From: Streptomyces chilikensis
GTDB lineage: Bacteria > Actinomycetota > Actinomycetes > Streptomycetales > Streptomycetaceae
DNA: 32,051 nt
Reading direction: 5' to 3'
Assembly (NCBI RefSeq): GCF_001642695.1
Contig: NZ_LWCC02000005.1
Coordinates: 3,371,017 to 3,403,067, forward strand
Shown: piece by piece, positions 1 to 10,166 of the stretch
Layout: each line of letters begins with the position of its first letter
Position numbering within the stretch: position 1 is the stretch's first letter
Made by a program: the position numbers and the translations under genes
The notes under the pieces: model-generated
Seen by the model: the letters and a program-made list of their open reading frames with translations, nothing else
Databases searched by the model: none
Told to the model about the DNA's origin: nothing

Positions 1-364
1 CAGCCGCGGCGGCGGGCGCCGGGGTCGGCGGGCGCCGGGCCGGCGGCGACGCCGAAGACGTGGCCGCCGGGTGCCGGATCGGCGGGGCCGGGAAGCCGGG
101 CCGGCCGGGGTGGCCGACGACGAACGCGGCGAAGTGGCCGCCCTCGTCGGCCGGCCGTCGCCGCAGCGGTTCCAGTGCCTCGGCGTGCCGCTCGGGCGTC
201 CCGGCCGGACGGCGCGGCGAACGGCCGGGCCGGAGCGCGTCGATCACGGCCCGTCGTGGGCGGAGCTCCTCGCGGCGTCCCCGGGCAGGGCCCGCGGGCG
301 AGGGCCGTGGCGGAACGGCACCGGGGCCGGTCCGCCCGTCCGCCGTTCCCCTCCGACCGCGCAC
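1..364 (-). CDS. Possible partial gene running off the left edge
   Basis: One minus-strand frame is open from a GTG at 364 to position 1, about 121 codons, with mostly G/C third positions. The middle reads like real protein (a stretch around HFAAFVVGHPG, encoded near 130-100). That stretch is only weakly reminiscent of the core of actinobacterial GNAT acetyltransferases. The end nearest the window edge becomes an Ala/Pro-rich string, so it may be a decayed gene or the wrong frame. No Shine-Dalgarno sequence clearly marks the GTG. Plus-strand frames over the same bases are Arg/Gly/Pro-rich and look like shadows. The rest of the stretch up to 537 holds no gene I can support. Confidence 0.22.
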   Translation of the reverse strand, partial: MRGRRGTADGRTGPGAVPPRPSPAGPARGRREELRPRRAVIDALRPGRSPRRPAGTPERHAEALEPLRRRPADEGGHFAAFVVGHPGRPGFPAPPIRHPAATSSASPPARRPPTPAPAAAA

Positions 365-497
365 GAGCGGACCGGCGTACTCCGCATGTCCTGCGGAGGG
401 CCTGACCCGCTGTGACCTTGGGCTGCCCAGGAGACTCGGCGGCCAACCTCGACTCACCCGAACCGGTGGAATTTCCGCACATTTGTCTGCATGTGCT

Positions 498-514
498 GGA
501 CCGTGAGGCGGTCC
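498..514 (-). terminator. Small hairpin downstream of the DUF4429 gene
   Basis: GGACCG and CGGTCC form a 6-bp stem with a 5-nt loop, about 24 bases past the stop of the minus-strand DUF4429 gene. The stem is short and has no U-tract, so this is a weak call based mainly on position. Confidence 0.3.
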
Positions 515-537
515 GGGCCGGGCGGAACCGGGCGCCG

Positions 538-1431
538 TCAGAGTTCGGCGAGCAGGTCGGCCTTCTTGGCGGCGAACTCCTCGTCGGTGACCAGTCCCGC
601 CCGGTGGAGCTCGCCGAGGTGCCGGATCCGGTCGGCGATGTCCGCGGGGTCCTGCCGGGGGACCCCGATCGGCACCGGCGTCATCCGCTCCACGCCGTTC
701 TTGCCCGCCACGCCGCCGAGGGCCCGCACCGCGGCCAGCACCGCGGCCGCGAACGGCAGCGACTCGTGGACCGGCCCGTAACCGAGGCCGAAGACCACGG
801 CCGCCGGGTCCTGGTCCACCGGCAGGTGCCGCCCGTGGTCCCCCGCGCCGCGGCGGACCAGCCGCAGGTGCCCCTCCAGGGCCTCCGGCGAACGCCACTC
901 CACCCCGGCCAGCTCCGTGACCGGCACGTACTGGTCGCCCGTCCTCCACTTGGCGGAGGAGGCCCCCGTCCACGACCAGCGGAACGTCACCGTGGACCCG
1001 TCGAAGGACGCCTTGGCGTCGTACGCCTTGAACTGCCGCGGCGGATCCGGCGGAGCCACCAGGTACCTCGGCGGGGGCTCCGGGTCGCGCGGGATGCGGG
1101 CGCGCAGCTCGTCGGCGTAGTACTCGGCGAGGGTCTCCCGGTCGCCGGGCAGCACCAGCCGGTACGGATCGCTGCCCTCCGGCAGCTGGCCGTCGGCGGC
1201 GTCCATCAGCGGGTCGGCGCCCGCTCTCGGCCTGGCGCGCAGCACCACGCTGCCGCGCCGGCCGGGCGTCAGGTCCACCCCGGCGAGGGCGGCGAGCGGT
1301 ATGCGGCGTTCGCCGAGCGCGTGGAACAGTCTCGGTGTGCGGATCCCCCGTTCGTAGCGGATGAGCACGGAGTCGGACTCGAACTCCCAGGCGGCATGAA
1401 ATCCGGCCAGTACGTCACCCATGCGGGCCAT
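538..1431 (-). CDS. DUF4429 domain protein with C-terminal SHOCT-like motif
   Basis: This is a soluble protein of 297 residues and unknown function. The body resembles DUF4429 proteins of Streptomyces, which often carry two related beta-rich repeats. One begins at the N-terminus (WEFESDSVLIRYERG) and one in the middle (YDAKASFDGSTVTFRW). The last 30 residues (ELHRAGLVTDEEFAAKKADL) match the SHOCT short helical module often found at protein ends. I chose the ATG at 1431 because a GGGGGAGG ribosome site lies about 10 bases upstream. An in-frame ATG at 1422 is possible, and one at 1470 lacks a good site. It lies 67 bases downstream of the DUF1023 hydrolase gene on the same strand, so the two may be cotranscribed. 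The family call is by recognition and the biochemical role is unknown. Confidence 0.8.
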   Translation of the reverse strand: MARMGDVLAGFHAAWEFESDSVLIRYERGIRTPRLFHALGERRIPLAALAGVDLTPGRRGSVVLRARPRAGADPLMDAADGQLPEGSDPYRLVLPGDRETLAEYYADELRARIPRDPEPPPRYLVAPPDPPRQFKAYDAKASFDGSTVTFRWSWTGASSAKWRTGDQYVPVTELAGVEWRSPEALEGHLRLVRRGAGDHGRHLPVDQDPAAVVFGLGYGPVHESLPFAAAVLAAVRALGGVAGKNGVERMTPVPIGVPRQDPADIADRIRHLGELHRAGLVTDEEFAAKKADLLAEL

Positions 1432-1498
1432 CGTATGCGTGCCTCCCCCTCGACGTCCCGAGTCCGGCAAGCCCTGATTTTTTGCGGTGGGGACGCCC

Positions 1499-2734
1499 TC
1501 AGACCGGCGAGCCTGCGGTAGGAAGGCTTCCGCACGGGTCTTCTTCGCGTGCGCAGCGCACTGCGGCCGGAGCTCCTGCGGCGATCAGAGCGAAATTCTT
1601 CAGACTTTCGCTGCCCGGGGCGAAGTAACCGGAGTGCCCCTCGGCGCCCTCCGCGGACAGCACCCGGGCGCCGAACCCGGGGGAGACGGGGTCGGCGCCG
1701 TGGCCGAGACCGCCGACCTCCACGTGGGGGAGACCGGCGATCCAGTCCCCGGTGGCGCGGGCCGCCCAGATCCGGGCGCGGGAACCGAGCAGCGAGGCGT
1801 GGCCGGCGCGCATCCCCGGGCTGCCGGCCACCACGATGTCGGTGACCCGGGCGGGCAGCGACCGCGCGGCCAGCCCGCACACCACCGAGCCGTAGCTGTG
1901 GCAGAAGAGGGCCACGGGCGCCCCGCCGGGCAGCGAGCCCACCAGGGCGGACAGCCGGACCGCGCCGGCCGCGGCCAGGGAGGCGGTGGCCGCGTCCACC
2001 CCCACGCCGCCGGGCGCCGTGTAGTCGGCCCAGGCGACCACCGCGGTGCGCACCCCGGGCCTGGCCTCCCGCTGGGCCCGGCGCAGTGCCAGCGCCATGC
2101 CCACGGGCGCGGTGGCGGAGCGGGCGGAGCGCTGGAAGGTCAGCAGGTCGGTGCCGGCGCCCGGCACCACCACGGAGATCCGGTCGGCACGGGCCAGGTC
2201 GCCGAAGACCTCCGCCACCCGGCCGCCGCCGTCGGGGTCGAAGGCCAGGATGTCGCGGTCCTCCTCCATCAGGGAGGCGAACCGGTGCAGCCTGCGGCCC
2301 GCCTCGCGCCGGTCCGCCTCGGTGAGCCGCGGGTCGCGGGGCCGGGCGCGTTCGGCGCGCAGCGCGTCACCCAGCGCCAGCCGGTTGGCGTGGTACCGGA
2401 GGGTCACCGGGGCGCCGTTCATGTTGCCGACGGTCAGCGGGTGGCTGCGGGCCAGGTGACGCCGCTCGCGGGGGGTGAGGGAAGCGAAGAACGCGGCGAG
2501 GACGCCGGGGGGAGAGGCCGGGGCGGGCAGCGGGCGGCCGCCGATGCGGCCGCGTCCCCAGGCGGCGAGGTCCGCGGCGAGCGCCCCGGAGGGCCGGTGC
2601 CCGGGGGCGGTCGTCCAGCCGGAGGTGGTGAACAGTGCGAAGACCACCGCCAGGGCGGGGAGCGCGTGGGCCAGTGCCCGCCGGATGCCGGGCCGGAGCT
2701 GCCGGGCGGTGGGGCGGGTCCGCGTGATCGTCAT
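1499..2734 (-). CDS. Alpha/beta hydrolase, DUF1023 family, membrane-anchored or secreted
   Basis: This 411-residue protein has an N-terminal hydrophobic segment at about residues 21-37, which would export it or anchor it with the catalytic domain outside. The second half is an alpha/beta hydrolase of the DUF1023 type. The nucleophile elbow is CHSYGS (278-283) with Ser280, where most relatives have GHSYGS. Asp330 (TGDWI) and His367 (GHSGY) are plausible triad partners. The first Gly of the elbow being Cys is a small oddity but need not disable it. Substrates are unknown for the family; esterase or lipase activity on the cell surface is a guess. No strong ribosome site precedes the ATG. It is divergent from the small membrane protein at 2870. 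Confidence 0.8.
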   Translation of the reverse strand: MTITRTRPTARQLRPGIRRALAHALPALAVVFALFTTSGWTTAPGHRPSGALAADLAAWGRGRIGGRPLPAPASPPGVLAAFFASLTPRERRHLARSHPLTVGNMNGAPVTLRYHANRLALGDALRAERARPRDPRLTEADRREAGRRLHRFASLMEEDRDILAFDPDGGGRVAEVFGDLARADRISVVVPGAGTDLLTFQRSARSATAPVGMALALRRAQREARPGVRTAVVAWADYTAPGGVGVDAATASLAAAGAVRLSALVGSLPGGAPVALFCHSYGSVVCGLAARSLPARVTDIVVAGSPGMRAGHASLLGSRARIWAARATGDWIAGLPHVEVGGLGHGADPVSPGFGARVLSAEGAEGHSGYFAPGSESLKNFALIAAGAPAAVRCAREEDPCGSLPTAGSPV

Positions 2735-2772
2735 CGGGGCGGAACTCTAGGAGAGGCGGACCGGTCGCCGGA

Positions 2773-2804
2773 AATCCGCAACTGGCATGCGTGGAGCGCG
2801 GATT
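2773..2804. promoter_or_regulatory. Inverted repeat in divergent promoter region
   Basis: AATCCGC (2773-2779) and GCGGATT (2798-2804) form an inverted repeat in the 135-bp space between two divergent genes, followed closely by a second AATCCG at 2811-2816. It could be an operator shared by the DUF1023 hydrolase and the DUF4190-like gene. No family-specific motif is recognised. Confidence 0.22.
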
Positions 2805-2869
2805 GCGGGCAATCCGACCAGAGAACCCGATGGGCGCCCCTACAAGGCAGAGGGTGCAAGGGAGTTGAT

Positions 2870-3175
2870 ATGGCCGGCTTCGGACAAGGCGCGCGCAGGC
2901 ACCCCCGCTCACGTGGCGTGAACCCGTCACGGACCGGGCCGGACAGCGCGACGCTCGCGATCATCGGAGTCGTGTGCGCGGTGGCTGGGCTCTTCGTCGC
3001 CGGGATCATCCTCGGCCCGGTGGCGGTGGTGTGCGGCTGGCTCGCGATGGGACGCACCTGGAAGGGCGCGAGTGCCGGGTGGCCGGCACTGGTCGCGGTC
3101 GTCCTCGGTGCGATCGACACCGTCCTGGCGTTGGTCTTCCTCGCAGGGACGGGTACGGGCGCGGGTCTCCTCTGA
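2870..3175 (+). CDS. Small DUF4190-like membrane protein
   Basis: This 101-residue protein has a charged, flexible N-terminus (about residues 1-26) and two hydrophobic membrane segments (about 27-61 and 72-93). They are separated by a short polar turn (GRTWKGASAGW). The Gly/Ala/Val-rich paired helices match the actinobacterial DUF4190 family, whose function is not established. The ATG is supported by a GGGAG ribosome site seven bases upstream. A much longer reading frame extends upstream through the complement of the hydrolase gene but is a shadow. A strong hairpin follows the stop, so the gene is probably monocistronic. Confidence 0.75.
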   Translation: MAGFGQGARRHPRSRGVNPSRTGPDSATLAIIGVVCAVAGLFVAGIILGPVAVVCGWLAMGRTWKGASAGWPALVAVVLGAIDTVLALVFLAGTGTGAGLL

Positions 3176-3187
3176 CCCGCCGGCCCC

Positions 3188-3236
3188 ACGACAGGGCGCC
3201 GGAGCGACTCCTCTCCGCTCCGACGCCCTTCGTCGT
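3188..3236 (+). terminator. Long stem-loop terminator after the DUF4190-like gene
   Basis: The arm ACGACAGGGCGCCGGAGCG (3188-3206) pairs with 3216-3236, leaving one 2-nt bulge and about two mismatched pairs. The loop is about nine bases. It starts 13 bases after the stop codon. There is no U-tract, which is usual for Streptomyces terminators. Confidence 0.7.
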
Positions 3237-3347
3237 GCCGGGGATCGTTCGCCCGCCGTGGGCATCGCGGCGTCGGTCCCGGTCCCCGGTCCCCGGCGGA
3301 GGCCGGAGCGCGACGTCCGTGGTCGCGCCCGCGGAAAACGCCGGTGC

Positions 3348-3409
3348 CGCCGCCGGATCACGCCGCCGGATCACGCCGCCGGATCACGCCGCCGGATCAC
3401 GCCGCCGGA
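3348..3409. repeat. 13-bp tandem repeat, about 4.8 copies
   Basis: The unit CGCCGCCGGATCA is repeated perfectly four times (3348-3399) and followed by a partial fifth copy to 3409. The array sits between the terminator of the DUF4190-like gene and the 3' end of the potassium channel gene. The period is not a multiple of three and no real gene covers it. Confidence 0.95.
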
Positions 3410-3437
3410 GCCGACGGCTCGACGGCGCGCGGCTCCG
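3406..3437 (-). terminator. Hairpin downstream of the potassium channel gene
   Basis: CGGAGCCG (3406-3413) and CGGCTCCG (3430-3437) make an 8-bp stem with a 16-nt loop, 22 bases beyond the minus-strand stop. A competing inner pairing GAGCCG/CGGCTC also exists. Confidence 0.35.
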
Positions 3438-3459
3438 CGACGGCAGCCTCCCCCCGGGG

Positions 3460-4233
3460 TCAGGCGTCGTTTGGGCCGGCCGGGGCGGCGGGCCGGTCGC
3501 GGGAGAGGGCCGCCACCTCGGCGCGGAGGGCGCGGACCTCCTCGGTGAGGGCGCGGATCGCCTCCGTCTGCAGCCGTTCCTCCGCGTCGTCCTTCTCGAA
3601 CTGCGCGACGAACCAGGCCGCGATGTTGGCGGTGACGACACCGAGCAGCGCGATCCCGGAGAGCATCAGCCCCACCGCGAGCACCCGCCCGAGGCCGGTG
3701 GTCGGCGCCAGGTCCCCGTAGCCGACCGTCGTCATCGTGGTGAACGCCCACCACACCGCGTCGCCCAGCGTCCTGATGTTCCCGCCCGGCGCGTTCCGCT
3801 CCACCGACAGGACGGCCAGCGAGCCGAAGACCAGCAGCCCCAGCACCGAGCCCCCCACGTACGTGGTCAGCCGCACCTGCCGGCTCAGCCGGGCCCGCTG
3901 GCCCACCAGGATCAGCGTGGACACCAGCCGCAGCAGCCTCAGCGGGCTCAGCAGCGGCAGCAGCACCGCCAGCAGGTCCAGCAGGTGGGCGCGGAAGAAG
4001 GCCCACCGGTCCTCGGACAGGCACAGCCGCGCCGAGTAGTCCACCGCGAACCCGGCCCAGACCACCCACTCGGCCCAACGGCACGCGACGACCACCGTCC
4101 GGCTCGCGTCCGGGTCCACGATCGGCACCGCGTAGGCGACCGCGAACACCACGGCGGCCAGCAGCAGCGGGCGCTGGGTGTGCCGCTCCCAGGTTTCCAG
4201 CCGGGCGGGAGCCGCCGTTCCGTCCTTGACCAT
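3460..4233 (-). CDS. Potassium channel, voltage-gated-like (6 TM)
   Basis: This is a 257-residue ion channel subunit. Hydrophobic segments lie at about residues 21-39, 46-70, 80-111 and 123-142. They are followed by a pore loop with the K+ selectivity filter TVGYGD (169-174) and a final helix at about 182-211. The Arg-containing stretch at 98-121 sits where S4 would be, so voltage sensitivity is possible, but the pattern is looser than in classical Kv channels. Residues 216-245 are charged and heptad-like (EERLQTEAIRALTEEVRALR), probably a coiled coil helping tetramer assembly. The ATG at 4233 has no clear ribosome site, so the start is the least certain part. It lies downstream of aceE on the same strand, but a strong terminator separates them. 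Confidence 0.88.
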   Translation of the reverse strand: MVKDGTAAPARLETWERHTQRPLLLAAVVFAVAYAVPIVDPDASRTVVVACRWAEWVVWAGFAVDYSARLCLSEDRWAFFRAHLLDLLAVLLPLLSPLRLLRLVSTLILVGQRARLSRQVRLTTYVGGSVLGLLVFGSLAVLSVERNAPGGNIRTLGDAVWWAFTTMTTVGYGDLAPTTGLGRVLAVGLMLSGIALLGVVTANIAAWFVAQFEKDDAEERLQTEAIRALTEEVRALRAEVAALSRDRPAAPAGPNDA

Positions 4234-4250
4234 CCCGGAATGGTAGGAAG

Positions 4251-4278
4251 GCCCCCGCCGTCCGGGGACGGCGGGGGC
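4251..4278 (-). terminator. Terminator of aceE
   Basis: The perfect 13-bp stem GCCCCCGCCGTCC / GGACGGCGGGGGC begins 20 bases past the aceE stop on the minus strand. It lies just ahead of the potassium channel start, so it should insulate the channel gene from aceE transcription. Confidence 0.8.
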
Positions 4279-4298
4279 AGGGTCCTGACGGGGCGCCG

Positions 4299-7055
<2,757 letters not shown>

Positions 7056-7516
7056 GGTGTTCCTTCGCTCTCGCAGGGTGTCCTGTCGTTCTCGGCGGGT
7101 TTCTCCCATGGTGTACCCGCTGATCGTGAACCTCACCTCCCGCGCCTGCGGCCGGCCGGGTGGCCGGTGGCCGACCCCCGTGGCGCGCGGGTCATGGAAA
7201 GCGAATACGCTCACTCCCGACAGGTTTCGCAAAACAATTCGCACGTCGCACGCATGGTGTCCGTCGAAAGCGGCAAAGAGGACAGAATAGTGTGGCCTGC
7301 GTCACCCGGGCCCGGGACCGGTGTCCGGAACTTGCGACGGCGCCGCCGGGAACGTCACCGTTTCGGCGGTCTCGACGGCCGGGTACTTGCGCGATCGGTC
7401 CCGCCCGTGTGGACTACGGCCAATGCTTCGCGCACGCGCGTGGCTCGAACCTTCCCCCGACGGCCTCCGGGCGGGCCGGGGGAGACACAATTCGCAACAT
7501 GATCAGGAGGCAACCC
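7056..7516. other. Divergent regulatory region between aceE and the DUF3052 gene
   Basis: This 461-bp stretch holds no gene I can support. It contains a comparatively AT-rich island at about 7195-7290, where promoters for both directions would be expected, and an imperfect palindrome AGCG-AATA-CGCT at 7200-7211. An in-frame extension of aceE (ATG at 7109) lies here but is less likely than the GTG start. I see no recognisable operator for a named regulator. Confidence 0.5.
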
Positions 7517-7954
7517 GTGAGCGCGACCGCGGACCACGCGGAGGAGCGGACGAACCCTGCCGCCAGGCTGGGGTTCCAGCCCGAGCAGGTGGTCCAGGAG
7601 ATCGGCTACGACGACGACGTCGATCAGGAGCTTCGCGAGGCCATCGAGGAAGTCATCGGCAGCGAGCTGGTCGACGAGGAATACGACGACGTGGCCGATG
7701 CCGTGGTGCTGTGGTTCCGCGACGACGACGGCGACCTGACCGATGCGCTGGTGGACGCCACCACGTACATCGAGGAAGGCGGCTCCATCCTGCTCCTCAC
7801 GCCCAAGACGGGCCGTGACGGCTACGTGGAGCCGAGCGAGATCGCCGAAGCCGCGACGACCGCGGGGCTCTCCGCGACCAAGAGCGTCAGCGTGGGCAAG
7901 GACTGGAGCGGAAGCCGCCTGCTGACGCCGAAGGGCGCCAAGAACAAGCGGTGA
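7517..7954 (+). CDS. DUF3052 family protein
   Basis: This acidic, soluble protein has 145 residues. It is nearly identical in character to the DUF3052 proteins found next to aceE in many Streptomyces. The N-terminal half (NPAARLGFQPEQVVQEIGYD) and the C-terminal KDWSGSRLLTPKG are family hallmarks. A run of Asp/Glu residues lies in between. The function is unknown. The start is GTG at 7517 because a perfect AGGAGG lies seven bases upstream. The ATG at 7501 would place that ribosome site inside the gene. A very strong terminator follows, making this a single-gene unit. Confidence 0.9.
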   Translation: MSATADHAEERTNPAARLGFQPEQVVQEIGYDDDVDQELREAIEEVIGSELVDEEYDDVADAVVLWFRDDDGDLTDALVDATTYIEEGGSILLLTPKTGRDGYVEPSEIAEAATTAGLSATKSVSVGKDWSGSRLLTPKGAKNKR

Positions 7955-7983
7955 CGCTCCTCCGCCAGGAGGACGGACCCCGA

Positions 7984-8029
7984 CCGCGGGGGGAGGGAGG
8001 GGCCGTGCGGCCCCTCCCTCCCCCCGCGG
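7984..8029 (+). terminator. Strong intrinsic terminator after the DUF3052 gene
   Basis: A perfect 21-bp stem (7984-8004 with 8009-8029) has a GTGC tetraloop and is followed by CGTTTTCC. This is one of the clearest terminators in the window. Confidence 0.92.
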
Positions 8030-8033
8030 CGTT

Positions 8034-8063
8034 TTCCCGCGGTTTCCGCAGGCCGCGTAGGGT
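8034..8063 (+). promoter_or_regulatory. Candidate promoter of the peroxiredoxin gene
   Basis: TAGGGT at 8058-8063 is a typical Streptomyces housekeeping -10 hexamer, 43 bases before the ATG. TTCCCG at 8034-8039, with an 18-bp spacer, is a weak -35. Confidence 0.3.
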
Positions 8064-8105
8064 GGCACTCGCCCAGCTGCGCAGTCACCGAAGGGACACG
8101 AGACG

Positions 8106-8564
8106 ATGGCTATCGAGGTCGGCACCAAGGCCCCGGACTTCGAGCTCAAGGACAACCACGGCCGGACCGTGAGGCTCTCCGACCACCTGGGGGAGAAGAA
8201 CGTCGTCCTGTTGTTCTACCCCTTCGCCTTCACCGGGGTCTGCACCGGCGAGCTCTGCGACATCCGGGACAACCTGCCGTCCTTCGTCAACGAGGACACC
8301 CAGGTCCTCGCCGTCTCCGCCGACTCGATGCACAGCCTCCGCGTCTACGCCGAGCAGGAGGGCTTCGAGTACCCCCTCCTCTCCGACTTCTGGCCGCACG
8401 GGAACGTGGCGCGCGCCTACGGCGTCTTCGACGAGGAGAAGGGCTGCGCGGTGCGGGGCACCTTCATCATCGACAAGGAGGGCGTGGTCCGCTGGACCGT
8501 CGTCAACGCCCTTCCCGACGCGCGCGACCTGAACGACTACGTGAAGGCGCTCGGCAGCATGTGA
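8106..8564 (+). CDS. Peroxiredoxin, AhpE type with BCP-like second cysteine
   Basis: This 152-residue thiol peroxidase reduces H2O2, organic hydroperoxides or peroxynitrite. The active site is P39-x3-T43-x2-C46 (PFAFTGVC), with Cys46 the peroxidatic cysteine and Arg118 the likely activating arginine. A second cysteine, Cys51, sits five residues later. That is the spacing of the resolving cysteine in BCP/PrxQ enzymes, whereas mycobacterial AhpE is one-cysteine at this place as I recall it. Cys114 is a third. So the enzyme may form a Cys46-Cys51 disulfide and be recycled by thioredoxin; this is inference. AGGGA lies upstream of the ATG. It sits immediately before the ter genes, consistent with an oxidative or tellurite stress neighbourhood. 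Confidence 0.9.
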   Translation: MAIEVGTKAPDFELKDNHGRTVRLSDHLGEKNVVLLFYPFAFTGVCTGELCDIRDNLPSFVNEDTQVLAVSADSMHSLRVYAEQEGFEYPLLSDFWPHGNVARAYGVFDEEKGCAVRGTFIIDKEGVVRWTVVNALPDARDLNDYVKALGSM

Positions 8565-8601
8565 TCGGGCCGCCTGTGCCGGGTTCTCCGCCCCCTGGGA
8601 G

Positions 8602-8627
8602 GGAACCGGTCACTACGATCGGTCGTT
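8602..8627 (+). promoter_or_regulatory. ECF-sigma-like promoter of the first terD
   Basis: GGAACC (8602-8607), 16 bases, then CGTT (8624-8627) matches the general ECF sigma pattern (GGAAC ... CGTC/CGTT) and also fits GGAAC-N18-GTT of SigR-type promoters. Transcription would begin near 8635, giving a leader of about 50 bases before the GTG start. The sigma factor cannot be named from sequence alone. A similar element precedes the lyase operon at 13397. Confidence 0.5.
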
Positions 8628-8684
8628 GACCTGTTACCGACGCACCAAGGGGCTCCCCGCCCCCGGACACCAAAGGGAGGACTC

Positions 8685-9260
8685 GTGGGAGTCAGCCTCA
8701 GCAAGGGCGGCAACGTTTCGCTGAGCAAGGAGGCGCCCGGCCTGACGGCGGTCATCGTCGGCCTCGGCTGGGACGTCCGCACGACCACCGGCACCGACTT
8801 CGACCTGGACGCCAGCGCCCTGCTGCTGAACGCGGCCGGCAAGGTGGCCGGCGACGCGTACTTCGTCTTCTTCAACAACCTCAAGAGCCCGGACGGCTCC
8901 GTCGAGCACACCGGCGACAACCGCACGGGTGAGGGCGAGGGCGACGACGAGCAGATCAAGGTCGACCTGGCCGCCGTCCCGGCCGACGTCGACCGGATCG
9001 TCTTCCCGGTCTCGATCTACGAGGCCGAGGCCCGCCAGCAGTCCTTCGGCCAGGTCCGCAACGCGTTCATCCGCGTGGTGAACCAGGCCGGCGGCGCCGA
9101 GATCGCCCGGTACGACCTCTCCGAGGACGCCTCCACGGAGACCGCCATGGTCTTCGGCGAGCTCTACCGCCACGGCACGGAGTGGAAGTTCCGCGCGGTG
9201 GGCCAGGGCTACGCCTCGGGCCTGCGCGGCATCGCGCAGGACTTCGGCGTCAACGTCTGA
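8685..9260 (+). CDS. terD: Tellurium resistance / stress protein TerD
   Basis: This 191-residue cytoplasmic protein is a single TerD domain, a calcium-binding beta-sandwich linked to tellurite, oxidative and membrane stress. It begins with the hallmark [18 protein letters not shown]. The calcium-binding acidic motifs are intact: FDLDAS (39-44) and HTGDN (75-79), followed by the acidic stretch GEGEGDDEQ. The GTG start has GGGAGG upstream. The C-terminal half ([20 protein letters not shown] and the [14 protein letters not shown] stretch) is nearly identical to that of the second copy. It is followed by a 228-bp gap with a 42-bp duplication and then the paralogue, so the two may be cotranscribed or separately expressed. 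Confidence 0.96.
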   Translation: MGVSLSKGGNVSLSKEAPGLTAVIVGLGWDVRTTTGTDFDLDASALLLNAAGKVAGDAYFVFFNNLKSPDGSVEHTGDNRTGEGEGDDEQIKVDLAAVPADVDRIVFPVSIYEAEARQQSFGQVRNAFIRVVNQAGGAEIARYDLSEDASTETAMVFGELYRHGTEWKFRAVGQGYASGLRGIAQDFGVNV

Positions 9261-9323
9261 CGCCCACCCGTCCAGGGCACACCGCCCCGGGTCCCGGACC
9301 GGCGGCCGCGCCCGCGGCGCGCC

Positions 9324-9407
9324 GGCCCGGGACCCGGGGCGCGGTCGGCACCGGCGGGCCGGCCGGGCCCGGGACCCGGGGCGCGGTCGGCACCGGCGGG
9401 CCGGCCG
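9324..9407. repeat. Perfect 42-bp tandem duplication between the two terD genes
   Basis: Positions 9324-9365 are repeated exactly at 9366-9407. Each unit holds CCCGGGACCCGGG, itself largely self-complementary, so the pair can form strong hairpins in RNA. The two copies being identical suggests a recent slippage event or active homogenisation. Confidence 0.95.
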
Positions 9408-9487
9408 CCGCACGGCGCGCCGTCGTCGCGCAGGCGGCGTCCCTCGCGGGCGCCGCCGTTCCGCAGACTTCAGGGGAGGATCCGTTC

Positions 9488-10066
9488 ATGGGCGTCACGC
9501 TCGCCAAGGGAGGCAACGTCTCCCTCTCCAAGGCCGCCCCCGACCTCACCAAGGTGACGGTCGGGCTCGGCTGGGACGCGCGCTCCACCACCGGAGCGCC
9601 CTTCGACCTCGACGCCAGCGCCCTGATCTGCGGGGCCGGCGGCCGCATCCTCGGGGACGACTGGTTCGTCTTCTACAACCAGCTCTCCAGCCCCGACGGC
9701 TCGGTGACCCACACCGGCGACAACCTCACCGGCGAGGGGGACGGCGACGACGAGTCGATCGTCGTGGACCTCTCCCAGGTGCCCGCGCGCTGCGAGCGCA
9801 TCGTCTTCCCCGTCTCCATCCACGACGCCGACCTGCGCGGCCAGAGCTTCGGCCAGGTCGCCAACGCCTTCATCCGCGTGGTCAACGACGCCGACGGCAT
9901 GGAGCTGGCCCGCTACGACCTCTCCGAGGACGCCTCCACCGAGACCGCGATGATCTTCGGCGAGCTCTACCGGTACCAGGGGGAGTGGAAGTTCCGCGCC
10001 GTCGGCCAGGGGTACGCGTCGGGTCTGCGCGGCATCGCGCTCGACCACGGAGTCGACGTCTCCTGA
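9488..10066 (+). CDS. terD: Tellurium resistance / stress protein TerD, second copy
   Basis: This 192-residue TerD-domain protein is paralogous to the upstream gene. The calcium motifs are kept: FDLDAS (39-44), HTGDN (75-79), then GEGDGDDES. Differences cluster in the middle; for example there is a cysteine pair (Cys48, Cys102) absent from the first copy. The ATG at 9488 has AGGGGAGGA at a good distance. An upstream extension of this frame crosses the repeat and is not the start. With the DUF475 membrane protein 100 bases downstream on the same strand, it fits the known TerD-TerC association, in which TerD proteins are proposed to act at the membrane with a TerC-family protein. Confidence 0.96.
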   Translation: MGVTLAKGGNVSLSKAAPDLTKVTVGLGWDARSTTGAPFDLDASALICGAGGRILGDDWFVFYNQLSSPDGSVTHTGDNLTGEGDGDDESIVVDLSQVPARCERIVFPVSIHDADLRGQSFGQVANAFIRVVNDADGMELARYDLSEDASTETAMIFGELYRYQGEWKFRAVGQGYASGLRGIALDHGVDVS

Positions 10067-10093
10067 GACCCGGGCGTCACGGGGGCGCGGGAC

Positions 10094-10111
10094 GACCCTA
10101 GACTTCGGGTC
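10094..10111 (+). promoter_or_regulatory. Inverted repeat with -10-like hexamer before the DUF475 gene
   Basis: GACCC (10094-10098) and GGGTC (10107-10111) flank TAGACT (10099-10104), a plausible -10 hexamer. No good -35 is visible. It may be a weak internal promoter or a short hairpin in the terD-DUF475 leader. Confidence 0.25.
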
Positions 10112-10166
10112 AACGAAGAGTAAAGCCGGGTGCGGGGCGGTCCCCCGCCACATGATGGGGTAGCCA

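Noticed and set aside
1477-1482. T-run as a terminator between the DUF1023 and DUF4429 genes
   Set aside because: Both genes run on the minus strand, where this is an A-run, and no stable stem precedes it.
3348-3409. CRISPR-like array
   Set aside because: The repeats are directly adjacent with no spacers and only 13 bp long.
7109-7111. ATG start for aceE upstream of the chosen GTG
   Set aside because: It would add an 18-residue basic leader not typical of AceE, while GTG at 7055 has a ribosome site and the family N-terminus.
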